The notes beneath the pieces are model-generated. The model was not told where the DNA came from. It did no database searches and saw only the letters and a list, made by a program, of their open reading frames with translations. A stretch of DNA of 64,000 bases from an uncultured Clostridia bacterium. Lineage in GTDB: Bacteria > Bacillota > Clostridia > Oscillospirales > Ruminococcaceae. The DNA is taken from the NCBI GenBank assembly GCA_947629905.1, contig CANRFM010000001.1, positions 99,910-163,909 of the forward strand. The letters are read 5' to 3'. Positions 26,103 to 33,296 of this stretch are shown here, piece by piece (position 1 is the first letter of the stretch; every line of letters starts with the position of its first letter). The translations under genes and the position numbers were made by a program.

Positions 26103-28355
26103 GGCATTCACCTCCTTCCGCTTGCTTTCCGCTGGCTGCTGTGCAGGGCGTTCCACCTTGAACCAGTTCAGCCGGAGTGCATTTGTCACCACGCAGAAAC
26201 TGGACAGGCTCATTGCCGCCGCACCAAACATGGGTGTCAGGCTGATGTGAAATACCGGGATCAGCAAGCCTGCCGCCAGCGGAATGCCCAGCACATTGTA
26301 CAAAAACGCCCAGAACAGGTTCTCCCGGATATTCCGCAGCACTGCCCGGCTCAATCGGATCGCTGCCGGAACATCTGAAAGCCGGCTGTTCATCAGCACC
26401 ACATCGGCTGCATCCATGGCAACGTCCGTCCCTGCCCCGATGGCAATGCCCGTGTCTGCACTCGTCAGGGCAGGGGCATCGTTGATGCCGTCGCCTACCA
26501 TGGCTGTCCTGCCCTTTTCTTTCAGGCGGCGGATGACGGCTTCCTTTTCCTGCGGCAGCACCCCGGCGATCACCTCGTCCACGCCTGCCTGTTTCCCGAC
26601 TGCCTGTGCTGTGCGTTCGTTGTCACCGGTCAGCATCACCACGTGCAAGCCCATATGCCGCATCGTGCGGACAGCTTCGGCACTGTCGGGCTTGAGGACA
26701 TCCGCAGCGGCAAGCATTCCGGCAAGCTGCCCGTCCTCCGCAAACAGCAGGGGGGTCTTGCCCGCCTGTGCTAATATTTCCGCTTGCCGGAGGAGTTCTG
26801 CCGGAATGGGGAGCTTCTCCTGCAAAAATGCCACACTGCCGCCCAGTAATTCCTTACCGCTGTGCACGGCACGCACACCGCTGCCCGGCAGTGCCTGAAA
26901 TTCCGTCACCGCATCCGGCTGCACGGCAGTTTCCGCTTTCCGCATCACAGCACGGGCAAGCGGATGTTCGCTGTGCTGCTCCAAGGATGCCGCAAGGCGG
27001 AGCAGGTCGTTTTCCGGAACATTCTCAGACGGCAGAATGTCCGTAATTTCAGGCATTCCGGCGGTCAGCGTTCCGGTCTTGTCGAGTGCGACGACGCAGA
27101 CTTTTCCGGTCTCCTCAAGAGATGCTGCCGTCTTGAACAGAATGCCGTTCTTCGCACCGACACCGCTGCCGACCATGATCGCAACGGGCGTTGCAAGCCC
27201 CAGTGCGCACGGACAGCTGATCACAAGCACAGCGACAGCATGGGTCAGTGCCGTCCCGACCGGCACACCCAAAAGCATCCACACGAAAAATGTCACCGCC
27301 GCAATGCCGATGACGGTCGGCACGAACACGCCTGAAACACGGTCGGCAAGTTTGGCAATGGGGGCTTTGGTGGCTGCGGCATCGCTCACCATTTGGATGA
27401 TCTGGTTCAGGGTCGTATCCTGCCCGACACGGGTCGCTGTGCATTTCAGGTAGCCGGAAAGGTTGAGCGTTCCGGCAGAAACGGTACACCCGGCAGTCTT
27501 GTCGGCAGGAATGCTTTCTCCGGTGAGGGCGGCTTCATTGACAGCACTGATGCCCTCCGTCACGATACCGTCGATCGGTACGGTTTCACCCGGACGGACG
27601 GCGAACACATCCCCCACGGCGACTTCTTCCACGGGAACGGTGCGTTCCTGCCCGTCCTGAAGCAAGACTGCTGTCGGCGGTGCAAGCTGCATCAGCCCCC
27701 GCAAGGCATCGGTCGTTTTGCCCTTGGAACGGGCTTCGAGCAATTTTCCGAGAGTGATCAAGGTCAAAATCATGGCAGCGGACTCGAAGTACAGATCATG
27801 CAGCCCGTGTTCTGCTTTGCCGGATGCCATGCCGATCAGCACTGCCGTGCTGTACAGGAACGATGCCGCTGCCCCGAGCGAGACAAGCGCATCCATATTG
27901 GGGGCAAGGTGCAGCAGGCTTTTCGTGCCGCTGATGAAGAATTTCCGGTTGACGACCATGACGGCAGCCGTGAGGACCAGTTCCGCCATGCCGAGCAGCA
28001 GGTGATTTTCGGCAAGAAACGGCGGCAGATACCAGCCCCACATGGTATGCCCCATGGAAATATACATCAGCACCGCTAAAAAAAGCAGCGATGTCACCAG
28101 ACGGTGCGCAAGGGCTTTCACGGTGCGCTGTGTCTCATCGGGCGGGGCTTTGGTGTCGGTCTTCGGGGAAATGCCGTAGCCGGCTTCCCGGACGGCGTGC
28201 ATGATGGCATCGGGGGCAGCCGTACCCTCGACACCCAATGTTCCGGTGAGCAGATTCACGGAGCAGGCGGTCACGTCCGGCACACTGGAGACTGCCTTTT
28301 CCACCCGTGCGCTGCACGCTGCACAGCTCATTCCGGTGACGATATATTGTTCCAT
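25899..28355 (-). CDS. copA: Copper-exporting P1B-type ATPase with fused C-terminal CopZ-like domain
   Basis: 818 residues. An N-terminal HMA domain has the GMSCAAC copper site (about 8-14). Eight membrane helices follow, with the actuator loop motif TGES, the intramembrane CPC site (SCPCALGLATP), the phosphorylation site DKTGTLT, the HP motif (SEHPLARA) and the GDGIND hinge. After the last helix a second HMA domain (GMMCPHC) is fused in frame. It exports Cu(I) from the cytoplasm. Start is ATG at 28355, behind AAAGGAG; a TTG six codons upstream is the only in-frame alternative. csoR lies 20 bases upstream in the same operon under CsoR-type operators. The fused domain has its own ribosome site; see the internal CDS entry. 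Confidence 0.95.
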   Translation of the reverse strand: MEQYIVTGMSCAACSARVEKAVSSVPDVTACSVNLLTGTLGVEGTAAPDAIMHAVREAGYGISPKTDTKAPPDETQRTVKALAHRLVTSLLFLAVLMYISMGHTMWGWYLPPFLAENHLLLGMAELVLTAAVMVVNRKFFISGTKSLLHLAPNMDALVSLGAAASFLYSTAVLIGMASGKAEHGLHDLYFESAAMILTLITLGKLLEARSKGKTTDALRGLMQLAPPTAVLLQDGQERTVPVEEVAVGDVFAVRPGETVPIDGIVTEGISAVNEAALTGESIPADKTAGCTVSAGTLNLSGYLKCTATRVGQDTTLNQIIQMVSDAAATKAPIAKLADRVSGVFVPTVIGIAAVTFFVWMLLGVPVGTALTHAVAVLVISCPCALGLATPVAIMVGSGVGAKNGILFKTAASLEETGKVCVVALDKTGTLTAGMPEITDILPSENVPENDLLRLAASLEQHSEHPLARAVMRKAETAVQPDAVTEFQALPGSGVRAVHSGKELLGGSVAFLQEKLPIPAELLRQAEILAQAGKTPLLFAEDGQLAGMLAAADVLKPDSAEAVRTMRHMGLHVVMLTGDNERTAQAVGKQAGVDEVIAGVLPQEKEAVIRRLKEKGRTAMVGDGINDAPALTSADTGIAIGAGTDVAMDAADVVLMNSRLSDVPAAIRLSRAVLRNIRENLFWAFLYNVLGIPLAAGLLIPVFHISLTPMFGAAAMSLSSFCVVTNALRLNWFKVERPAQQPAESKRKEVNAMQTTLQIKGMMCPHCEATVKQALEAVPGVTGAEVSHEAGTAVITMETAVDAAVLKQTVEAKGYEVVG

Positions 28356-28375
28356 AGACGCTCCTTTCCGCAAGG

Positions 28376-28678
28376 CTATTTCATCAGCCGTTGCAGCACG
28401 GTGACGAGTTCGTCAATGACTTCATCCTTGCCCTCCCGGATGTCCCTTGCCACGCAGCCACGGATGTGACAGGCAAGCAGTTCTTTATTAAAAGCATTCA
28501 CCGCTGCCGAAACTGCTGCACTCTGCACCAGAATATCCGTGCAGTAGGCATTACGTTCGACCATGCCCCGGATGCCCCGGATCTGTCCCTCCAGACGGTT
28601 CAGGCGGTTGATGAGGCTTCTCCGTTCTGTTTCAGAGCGGTCTGTGTGCTTTTCGCAGCAGCAATTTTTTTCTTCCAT
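28376..28678 (-). CDS. csoR: Copper-sensing transcriptional repressor CsoR
   Basis: 100 residues of the DUF156 family. After a Cys-rich N-terminus (MEEKNCCCEKH), the all-helical core carries RLNRLEGQIRGI and the Cu(I) ligands: Cys in AYCTDIL and the ACHIRGC His and Cys. Cu(I) binding releases DNA and derepresses copper export. Start ATG at 28678 follows AGGAGGG; the upstream in-frame codon at 28750 lies inside the promoter and is rejected. It is first in an operon with copA and is autoregulated by the two operators upstream. Confidence 0.93.
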   Translation of the reverse strand: MEEKNCCCEKHTDRSETERRSLINRLNRLEGQIRGIRGMVERNAYCTDILVQSAAVSAAVNAFNKELLACHIRGCVARDIREGKDEVIDELVTVLQRLMK

Positions 28679-28693
28679 AGGAAACCCTCCTGT

Positions 28694-28710
28694 ATACCCC
28701 CATAGGGTAT
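28694..28710 (-). promoter_or_regulatory. CsoR-type operator, proximal copy
   Basis: ATACCCCCATAGGGTAT (plus-strand reading), just downstream of the predicted transcription start. It is identical to the copy at 28727-28743 and resembles the B. subtilis CsoR site (TACCC-N-GGGGGTA type). Confidence 0.8.
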
Positions 28711-28721
28711 TCTGTAGTTCT

Positions 28722-28750
28722 ATTATATACCCCCATAGGGTATTTGTCAA
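28722..28750 (-). promoter_or_regulatory. Consensus csoR-copA promoter with operator in its spacer
   Basis: Minus strand TTGACA (28750-28745), 17-bp spacer, TATAAT (28727-28722). The spacer is filled by the distal operator. Confidence 0.9.
28727..28743 (-). promoter_or_regulatory. CsoR-type operator, distal copy
   Basis: Second exact copy of the 17-bp operator, 33 bp (about three helical turns) from the first and lying between -35 and -10, so binding would block RNA polymerase directly. Confidence 0.8.
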
Positions 28751-28855
28751 GGGGTTTGCCGGGTTGTAACTTTATTGTAACCATTTCGCCCGGTTCTATG
28801 CAGTTCTGGCTGCGTGTGTATCTTTCTGTCCGGAAGGCTGCTTTCAGAAAATTCC

Positions 28856-28884
28856 TTGACACGGCAGAAAAAATGTGCTATACT
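28856..28884 (+). promoter_or_regulatory. Sigma-A promoter
   Basis: TTGACA, 17-bp spacer, TATACT, upstream of the small membrane protein gene at 28930. Confidence 0.8.
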
Positions 28885-28929
28885 AATCATAAGGGCATCA
28901 GCCCGGAAACCATTAAGGAGGCGGTCTGT

Positions 28930-29316
28930 ATGACATTAGGTATTGGTATCATGATAGCAGGTGGACTGCTGGGCGTACTGGGGGCAATGTTTCTGATCAA
29001 CCACAGCGGCATGAGTAAGGTCATTGTGGGTATCATTCTGCTGGCGGTCGGACTGGGCGGTCTGGCAGCCGGGTATGGCATGGATCAGAATCAGGAGGTA
29101 ACTTATACAGTGACGGAAGTCACAGCTGTCAGCGCACGGGATACAGACAATGTCTACCGTGTGACACTGAAAGCGGAAAGCGGTACGGAAACGTGGATCT
29201 ATCTTACAGATAATCAGCTGACACTGTTCCCGAAGAATGAACAGGTCACGATGCGTAAGAAGCAATTGAAAGTCTACACGCAGGAAAATGCAAATAACGC
29301 AGCCAATGCAGGCTGA
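28930..29316 (+). CDS. Small membrane protein of unknown function
   Basis: 128 residues. Two N-terminal membrane helices (about 3-22 and 30-54; GIGIMIAGGLLGVLGAMFL and VIVGIILLAVGLGGLAAGYG) precede a soluble beta-rich tail with KAESGTETWIYLTDNQL. Start ATG at 28930 follows AAGGAGG; the ORF extends upstream in frame, but no ribosome site supports those codons. It is monocistronic, with its own promoter and a terminator at 29323. No named family is recognised. Confidence 0.75.
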   Translation: MTLGIGIMIAGGLLGVLGAMFLINHSGMSKVIVGIILLAVGLGGLAAGYGMDQNQEVTYTVTEVTAVSARDTDNVYRVTLKAESGTETWIYLTDNQLTLFPKNEQVTMRKKQLKVYTQENANNAANAG

Positions 29317-29322
29317 CAGCTG

Positions 29323-29353
29323 CCCCTCACATCTTCCGGTGTGGGGGGTTCTG
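29323..29353 (+). terminator. Intrinsic terminator
   Basis: An 11-bp stem with two G-U pairs (CCCCTCACATC and GGTGTGGGGGG) around TTCC, followed by a T-rich stretch. Confidence 0.65.
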
Positions 29354-29371
29354 CTCTTTGAGAAAAAAGAC

Positions 29372-29400
29372 TTGCTTTTTCATTCCGTTTGCGGTATAAT
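29372..29400 (+). promoter_or_regulatory. Sigma-A promoter of the phe operon
   Basis: TTGCTT, 17-bp spacer, TATAAT. Confidence 0.8.
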
Positions 29401-29406
29401 AGAAGA

Positions 29407-29648
29407 AGATAACATGATGACTGAGAGAGTAGCTGCCCGTTCCCCTGCTCCAGAGAGGTACATGCTTGCTGAAAGTGTGCCGCAGGACAGGGCGGTGAAA
29501 TTCACTCACGAGTGGCGCAGCCGAAGCCCTGCGGGGTGGTAAGCGGCGATGTCCTGTCCGCATTAAGGACAAAGGGGTGTTAGCTCCCGTCCAATGGGTG
29601 GTAGAACAAGTACGGCTTGTCCCGTTTGGGTGAGCCGTATTTTTATTT
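29407..29648 (+). promoter_or_regulatory. T-box riboswitch, phenylalanine-specific
   Basis: A leader that senses uncharged tRNA-Phe and controls the downstream operon by antitermination. Seen: AGAGAG and GCTGAAAG elements of stem I; a specifier loop GAAATTC with TTC (Phe codon) at 29501-29503, followed by the typical CACTCACGAGTGG stem; a T-box segment GGGTGGTAG at 29596-29604 with TGGT to pair with the ACCA end of tRNA; and a terminator with arms TACGGCT (29611) and AGCCGTA (29633) followed by TTTTTATTT. The specifier agrees with pheS immediately downstream. Confidence 0.88.
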
Positions 29649-29669
29649 AATTCCATATGAGGTGAGAAC

Positions 29670-30692
29670 ATGAAAGAACAACTCAGACAAATCGAAGAAA
29701 AGGCAAAGGAAGCCATTTCCGCTGCCGCCGACCTGAAAGCACTCGAAGAACTGCGTGTCCGGGTGCTTGGCAAGAAGAGCGAACTCTCCGGTATCCTCAA
29801 GCAGATGGGGAAACTCTCCGCAGAGGAACGCCCGAAAATGGGGCAGCTTGCCAATACGATCCGCTCCGACATCGAGACTTTGCTTTCCGAAAAGACCGAA
29901 GCCCTCCGCAATGCCGCACAGAATGCCCGCATGGCTGCCGAAACGGTCGATGTGACCATGCCCGGCACAAAGCCCCCTGTCGGCAGACTGCACCCCCTGC
30001 AAACCGTGGAGAACGAGATCAGGGAGATCTTCCTCGGCATGGGCTTTTCCGTTGCGGACGGTCCGGAAGTGGAGTACGACTACTACAACTTTGAGGCGCT
30101 GAACCTCCCCCCCGACCATCCTGCACGGGATACGCAGGACACGTTCTACATTACGGATCAGATCCTGCTGCGCACGCAGACTTCTTCGGTGCAGGTACAC
30201 GTCATGGAACACCAGAAGCCGCCGATCCGCATTATTTCTCCCGGGCGGGTGTACCGTTCCGATGCCGTGGATGCGACACATTCGCCGCTGTTCCACCAGA
30301 TCGAGGGGCTTGTGGTGGACAAGGGTATCACCATGGCAGACCTCAAGGGTACGCTCGAACTGCTCATGAAGCGGCTGTACGGCGAGGACTGCAAGATCCG
30401 CCTGAGACCGCACCATTTCCCGTTCACCGAACCGTCTGCGGAAGTGGATGTGATGTGCTTTAGCTGTCACGGGAAAGGCTGCCGGGTCTGCAAAGGCGAG
30501 GGCTATATCGAGCTGCTCGGTGCAGGCATGGTTCACCCGAAAGTACTGGAGGGCTGCGGCATTGACAGCAGCGTGTACTCCGGGTTTGCGTTCGGGCTTG
30601 GGTTGGAGCGTGTGGCAATGCGGCGGTATAACATCTCCGATATGCGGCTGCTGTTCGAGAACGATATGCGTTTTCTGGAGCAGTTCCGATGA
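29670..30692 (+). CDS. pheS: Phenylalanine-tRNA ligase alpha subunit
   Basis: 340 residues. The N-terminal coiled-coil (about 1-85) is followed by the class II catalytic core: motif 1 around [14 protein letters not shown], motif 2 at [19 protein letters not shown] and [12 protein letters not shown], and motif 3 with [12 protein letters not shown] at the C-terminus. It forms the alpha2-beta2 enzyme charging tRNA-Phe. ATG follows GAGGTGA. It is controlled by the T-box upstream. Its stop overlaps the next gene by 4 bases, and pheT follows only after four unrelated membrane-protein genes. Confidence 0.97.
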   Translation: MKEQLRQIEEKAKEAISAAADLKALEELRVRVLGKKSELSGILKQMGKLSAEERPKMGQLANTIRSDIETLLSEKTEALRNAAQNARMAAETVDVTMPGTKPPVGRLHPLQTVENEIREIFLGMGFSVADGPEVEYDYYNFEALNLPPDHPARDTQDTFYITDQILLRTQTSSVQVHVMEHQKPPIRIISPGRVYRSDAVDATHSPLFHQIEGLVVDKGITMADLKGTLELLMKRLYGEDCKIRLRPHHFPFTEPSAEVDVMCFSCHGKGCRVCKGEGYIELLGAGMVHPKVLEGCGIDSSVYSGFAFGLGLERVAMRRYNISDMRLLFENDMRFLEQFR

Positions 30693-31297
30693 ACCGGCTG
30701 CAAAAGCATCTTTCTTCCCGGAAATTTTCGGAGCGCATGGGTCCTGCGATAGCGGGCTTCTTCGTGGTGCTGCTCGTGCTGCTCTGTCTGTTGGGCGCTT
30801 ATGCGATGTACGAGGACGGCGACCGGGGCGGCATGACGTTCATGGTGGTACTGGCGATCGGTGTGAGCGCTGCGCTGATCTGGGCGGAGCGCAGGAGCAT
30901 GAAGCGCAGCCGGCAGCGTGCTGCCCACCGTGCCGCACATATTGCCGGATTGACCGATGCCGATTTTGAACGTCTCGAAGACGAGATCTCGCTCGCCGAA
31001 AAGCGGTTCAAGACCTTTTACCTGTTGCAGGACTATCTCTACGTCCCGAAGGAAAGGCTGCTGCTCCCCTATGACAAGATCCAGCTGTGGCAGACTGTCC
31101 GCCACAGCACGAACGGTTTGCCGGACAGTGCATGGGTCGATATCAGCGAGCCGGACGGCTGTCAGTATAAGGTCAATATCGTCCAGTGGAAAAAATATCT
31201 TCAGCATCTGGATGACTTCATCGAGGAACTGGATGCCCGCAAACAACATGCGGCTGCGCTGCACACGGGGGAGAAAATGGACAATGATACGCTTTGA
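30689..31297 (+). CDS. Membrane protein, paralog 1 of 4 between pheS and pheT
   Basis: 202 residues. Two membrane helices (about 20-40 and 48-66) are followed by an acidic helix [18 protein letters not shown] and a conserved block [20 protein letters not shown]. This block recurs in the next three genes (YLL-x-DY-x-x-x-P, then LLxPY), so all four are diverged tandem copies. The soluble part resembles a small PH-like beta domain in pattern, but I cannot name the family. It overlaps pheS by ATGA and is co-transcribed under the Phe T-box. Confidence 0.75.
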   Translation: MNRLQKHLSSRKFSERMGPAIAGFFVVLLVLLCLLGAYAMYEDGDRGGMTFMVVLAIGVSAALIWAERRSMKRSRQRAAHRAAHIAGLTDADFERLEDEISLAEKRFKTFYLLQDYLYVPKERLLLPYDKIQLWQTVRHSTNGLPDSAWVDISEPDGCQYKVNIVQWKKYLQHLDDFIEELDARKQHAAALHTGEKMDNDTL

Positions 31298-31835
31298 TGA
31301 GGAACTCTGCATTGCCCTGTGTCAGAAAGGGCTGCTCTACCGGGTGCTGCGTGGTCTGTGGATCCCTGCGCTGATCATGATCGCAACGGGATGTATGATG
31401 TTCGCTCTGTGGGACAGACAGGGCATGATGGCATGGCTGAAAGTGCTGCTGTTCCTTGTTGGTGTCTGGCTCGTCAGGGTGGTGTATCTCAGTGTGAAAT
31501 GTGCTGCTCTGGTGCGGCAATTGCAGACACTGGGCAGCGAGCTGGACGTACAGCTTGGCATGGCAAAGGCATGGGGCGGTTCGGTCTATCTGCTGGAGGA
31601 CTATGTGTTCGCACCGCAGTATTTTCTGCTCGTGCCGTATGCAAAGCTTGAAAAGATCAGCGTGAAGTCATGGCACGGTATCGGAAATGTCACAACGGAT
31701 GTGCAGCTTGTGTTTCACTGCGGACACAGGCGTTACAAGACGATGATACAAAAACTGGAAGCGTTCGATGAAAAGCAATTCCAGACCGCTTTGCAGCAGA
31801 AAGCGGTCTCCGCACGGAACAGGAGCGCATCATGA
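31284..31835 (+). CDS. Membrane protein, paralog 2 of 4
   Basis: 183 residues from the ATG at 31284, which follows GGGGGAGAAAATGGACA and overlaps the previous gene by 14 bases. Two membrane helices (about 22-60) precede the family block SVYLLEDYVFAPQYFLLVPY near residue 105. The ORF is open further upstream in frame, but that part lies within paralog 1 and has no start signal. It shares architecture and order with its neighbours. Confidence 0.72.
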   Translation: MIRFDEELCIALCQKGLLYRVLRGLWIPALIMIATGCMMFALWDRQGMMAWLKVLLFLVGVWLVRVVYLSVKCAALVRQLQTLGSELDVQLGMAKAWGGSVYLLEDYVFAPQYFLLVPYAKLEKISVKSWHGIGNVTTDVQLVFHCGHRRYKTMIQKLEAFDEKQFQTALQQKAVSARNRSAS

Positions 31836-32461
31836 AACACACACGAAGCAATGCGGAACGGTCACCGGGGGAGAGACTTGCCCGGCAGCTCGCCCCGCAG
31901 CGCACGCATATGCTGCGTGCTTCCCTGAAAATACTTTGTCTGTCTGTGATCATGCCGGGGCTCTTCCTTGGCATGAGCTGTTACGGGCTGTGTACGCACA
32001 GTATCACGGTAGTGGGCGTACTGCCGCTGTTTGCCGGTGCAGGGCTGTTCCTTGCCATCGGCATCCCGGCTGCTCCGATTATGTTCCGGCAGGCAAAGGA
32101 CGAGTTTGACACAAGGCAGCAGAAACTGTCGGGGCTTACCCAAGAGCAGCTTGCCGCCCTCGAACAGGAGATCGGACAGGCGGTGTGCTATTTCGGGACG
32201 TTCTATCTGCTGACAGACTACATCTGCGCACCGGAGGCAGGCTTGCTGATCGGGTATCCGGAATTTTCCGAGATCCGGGTCTTTCCGCTCCAGTATGAAC
32301 CCAAAGTCGCCGTGATACGGCAGGACGGCAGTGTGGCGCAGTACGTGAAAGTGAAGCAATACCGTGCCTTTTGCAGGGACTATGCACATTTTAATGAGAT
32401 GCTGCAGGAACGGAAAAAGGCATACCTGCTGCGGAAAGGAGCAGATGCAGATGCAGGATGA
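31832..32461 (+). CDS. Membrane protein, paralog 3 of 4
   Basis: 209 residues. Two membrane helices (about 33-80) precede the acidic helix GLTQEQLAALEQEIGQAVCY and the block TFYLLTDYICAPEAGLLIGY. The N-terminal RLARQLAPQR segment resembles RQLAPQKWKF in paralog 4. It overlaps paralog 2 by 4 bases (ATGA), consistent with translational coupling. Confidence 0.72.
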   Translation: MKHTRSNAERSPGERLARQLAPQRTHMLRASLKILCLSVIMPGLFLGMSCYGLCTHSITVVGVLPLFAGAGLFLAIGIPAAPIMFRQAKDEFDTRQQKLSGLTQEQLAALEQEIGQAVCYFGTFYLLTDYICAPEAGLLIGYPEFSEIRVFPLQYEPKVAVIRQDGSVAQYVKVKQYRAFCRDYAHFNEMLQERKKAYLLRKGADADAG

Positions 32462-33119
32462 CGAAAAAATGGGAAGCTCCCTCTACCGGCAGCTTGCCCC
32501 ACAGAAATGGAAATTCCGGCTGTCCATGGCAACGAAAGTGATCTTCGGACTGATCGTGGTGTTCGGGTTTTCGGGGATGTGTGCGATGTATGCCGGCACG
32601 GACGGAAAGGAGACCCCTTGGGTGAATATGCTGCTCTTTGCCATTTGCGTGGGGCTGTTCCTGCTCTTTGTCTTTGTGACCGTGGCACAGATGCAGACCG
32701 CTGCAAAGCTGTACCAAAAGCGGGAAGAACGTCTAAAAGACCTGAGTGCGGACGACCTCTTTGCCTTGCAGGAAGAAATTTCCCTCACAGAACCGGTATA
32801 CGGGAAACTCTATCTGCTGCGCAAGTATCTTTATGTGAAGCAGGAGCGCATCCTGATCCCGCTTAGGGAGACGGAACAGTGGTCTTACGGGGTTCCGCTG
32901 GGAAAGAGCCGGAACTACGCCGTTCTTCAGGAAAAGGACGGTTACAAGAACTATATCGCCCTGAAACAGATGCACGTCTTCATCCTCTCGCTGTCGGAAT
33001 TCAACAAGCAGTGGGAGAAAAGGAAAACAGAGGCGCTCCATATCTTGTTTCGGGAAAAATTGGAAAGCAAAAAAGAAAAATACAACAAATATGAAACTGC
33101 CGAGTCGACATATTATTAA
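32451..33119 (+). CDS. Membrane protein, paralog 4 of 4
   Basis: 222 residues. ATG at 32451 is preferred: AAGGAG lies 9 bases upstream, whereas the ATG at 32445 is only 3 bases away. Two helices (about 25-70) are followed by LSADDLFALQEEISLTEPV and KLYLLRKYLYVKQERILIPL. It ends with a charged Lys/Glu tail (residues ~200-222). It is the last of the tandem group; the intervening 33120-33296 may hold a tiny ORF before pheT. Confidence 0.72.
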   Translation: MQDDEKMGSSLYRQLAPQKWKFRLSMATKVIFGLIVVFGFSGMCAMYAGTDGKETPWVNMLLFAICVGLFLLFVFVTVAQMQTAAKLYQKREERLKDLSADDLFALQEEISLTEPVYGKLYLLRKYLYVKQERILIPLRETEQWSYGVPLGKSRNYAVLQEKDGYKNYIALKQMHVFILSLSEFNKQWEKRKTEALHILFREKLESKKEKYNKYETAESTYY

Positions 33120-33152
33120 GGCAGCAAATACACATGACAGGGAGGTGCTGCG

Positions 33153-33269
33153 GTGCGCACAAGGCATTTACTGACGGTGAGCAGAAGAAACTGTATACGA
33201 AACAGTATCAAGTATCTCGTCGTGTTCGGGTTTTTGGAGCTGATCGCCCCGCAGACACCGATAGAATAG
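33153..33269 (+). CDS. Possible 38-residue membrane peptide
   Basis: A GTG start lies 7 bases after GGGAGG. The peptide begins VRTRHLLTVSRRN, has a short hydrophobic core YLVVFGFLELIA and ends APQTPIE. It fills the gap between paralog 4 and pheT. Support is the ribosome site and the basic-then-hydrophobic pattern only; no homolog is known to me. An overlapping ATG ORF starting at 33134 in another frame runs into pheT and is less likely. Confidence 0.35.
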   Translation: MRTRHLLTVSRRNCIRNSIKYLVVFGFLELIAPQTPIE

Positions 33270-33296
33270 TATTACAATTTTCAGGAGGGAATACCT

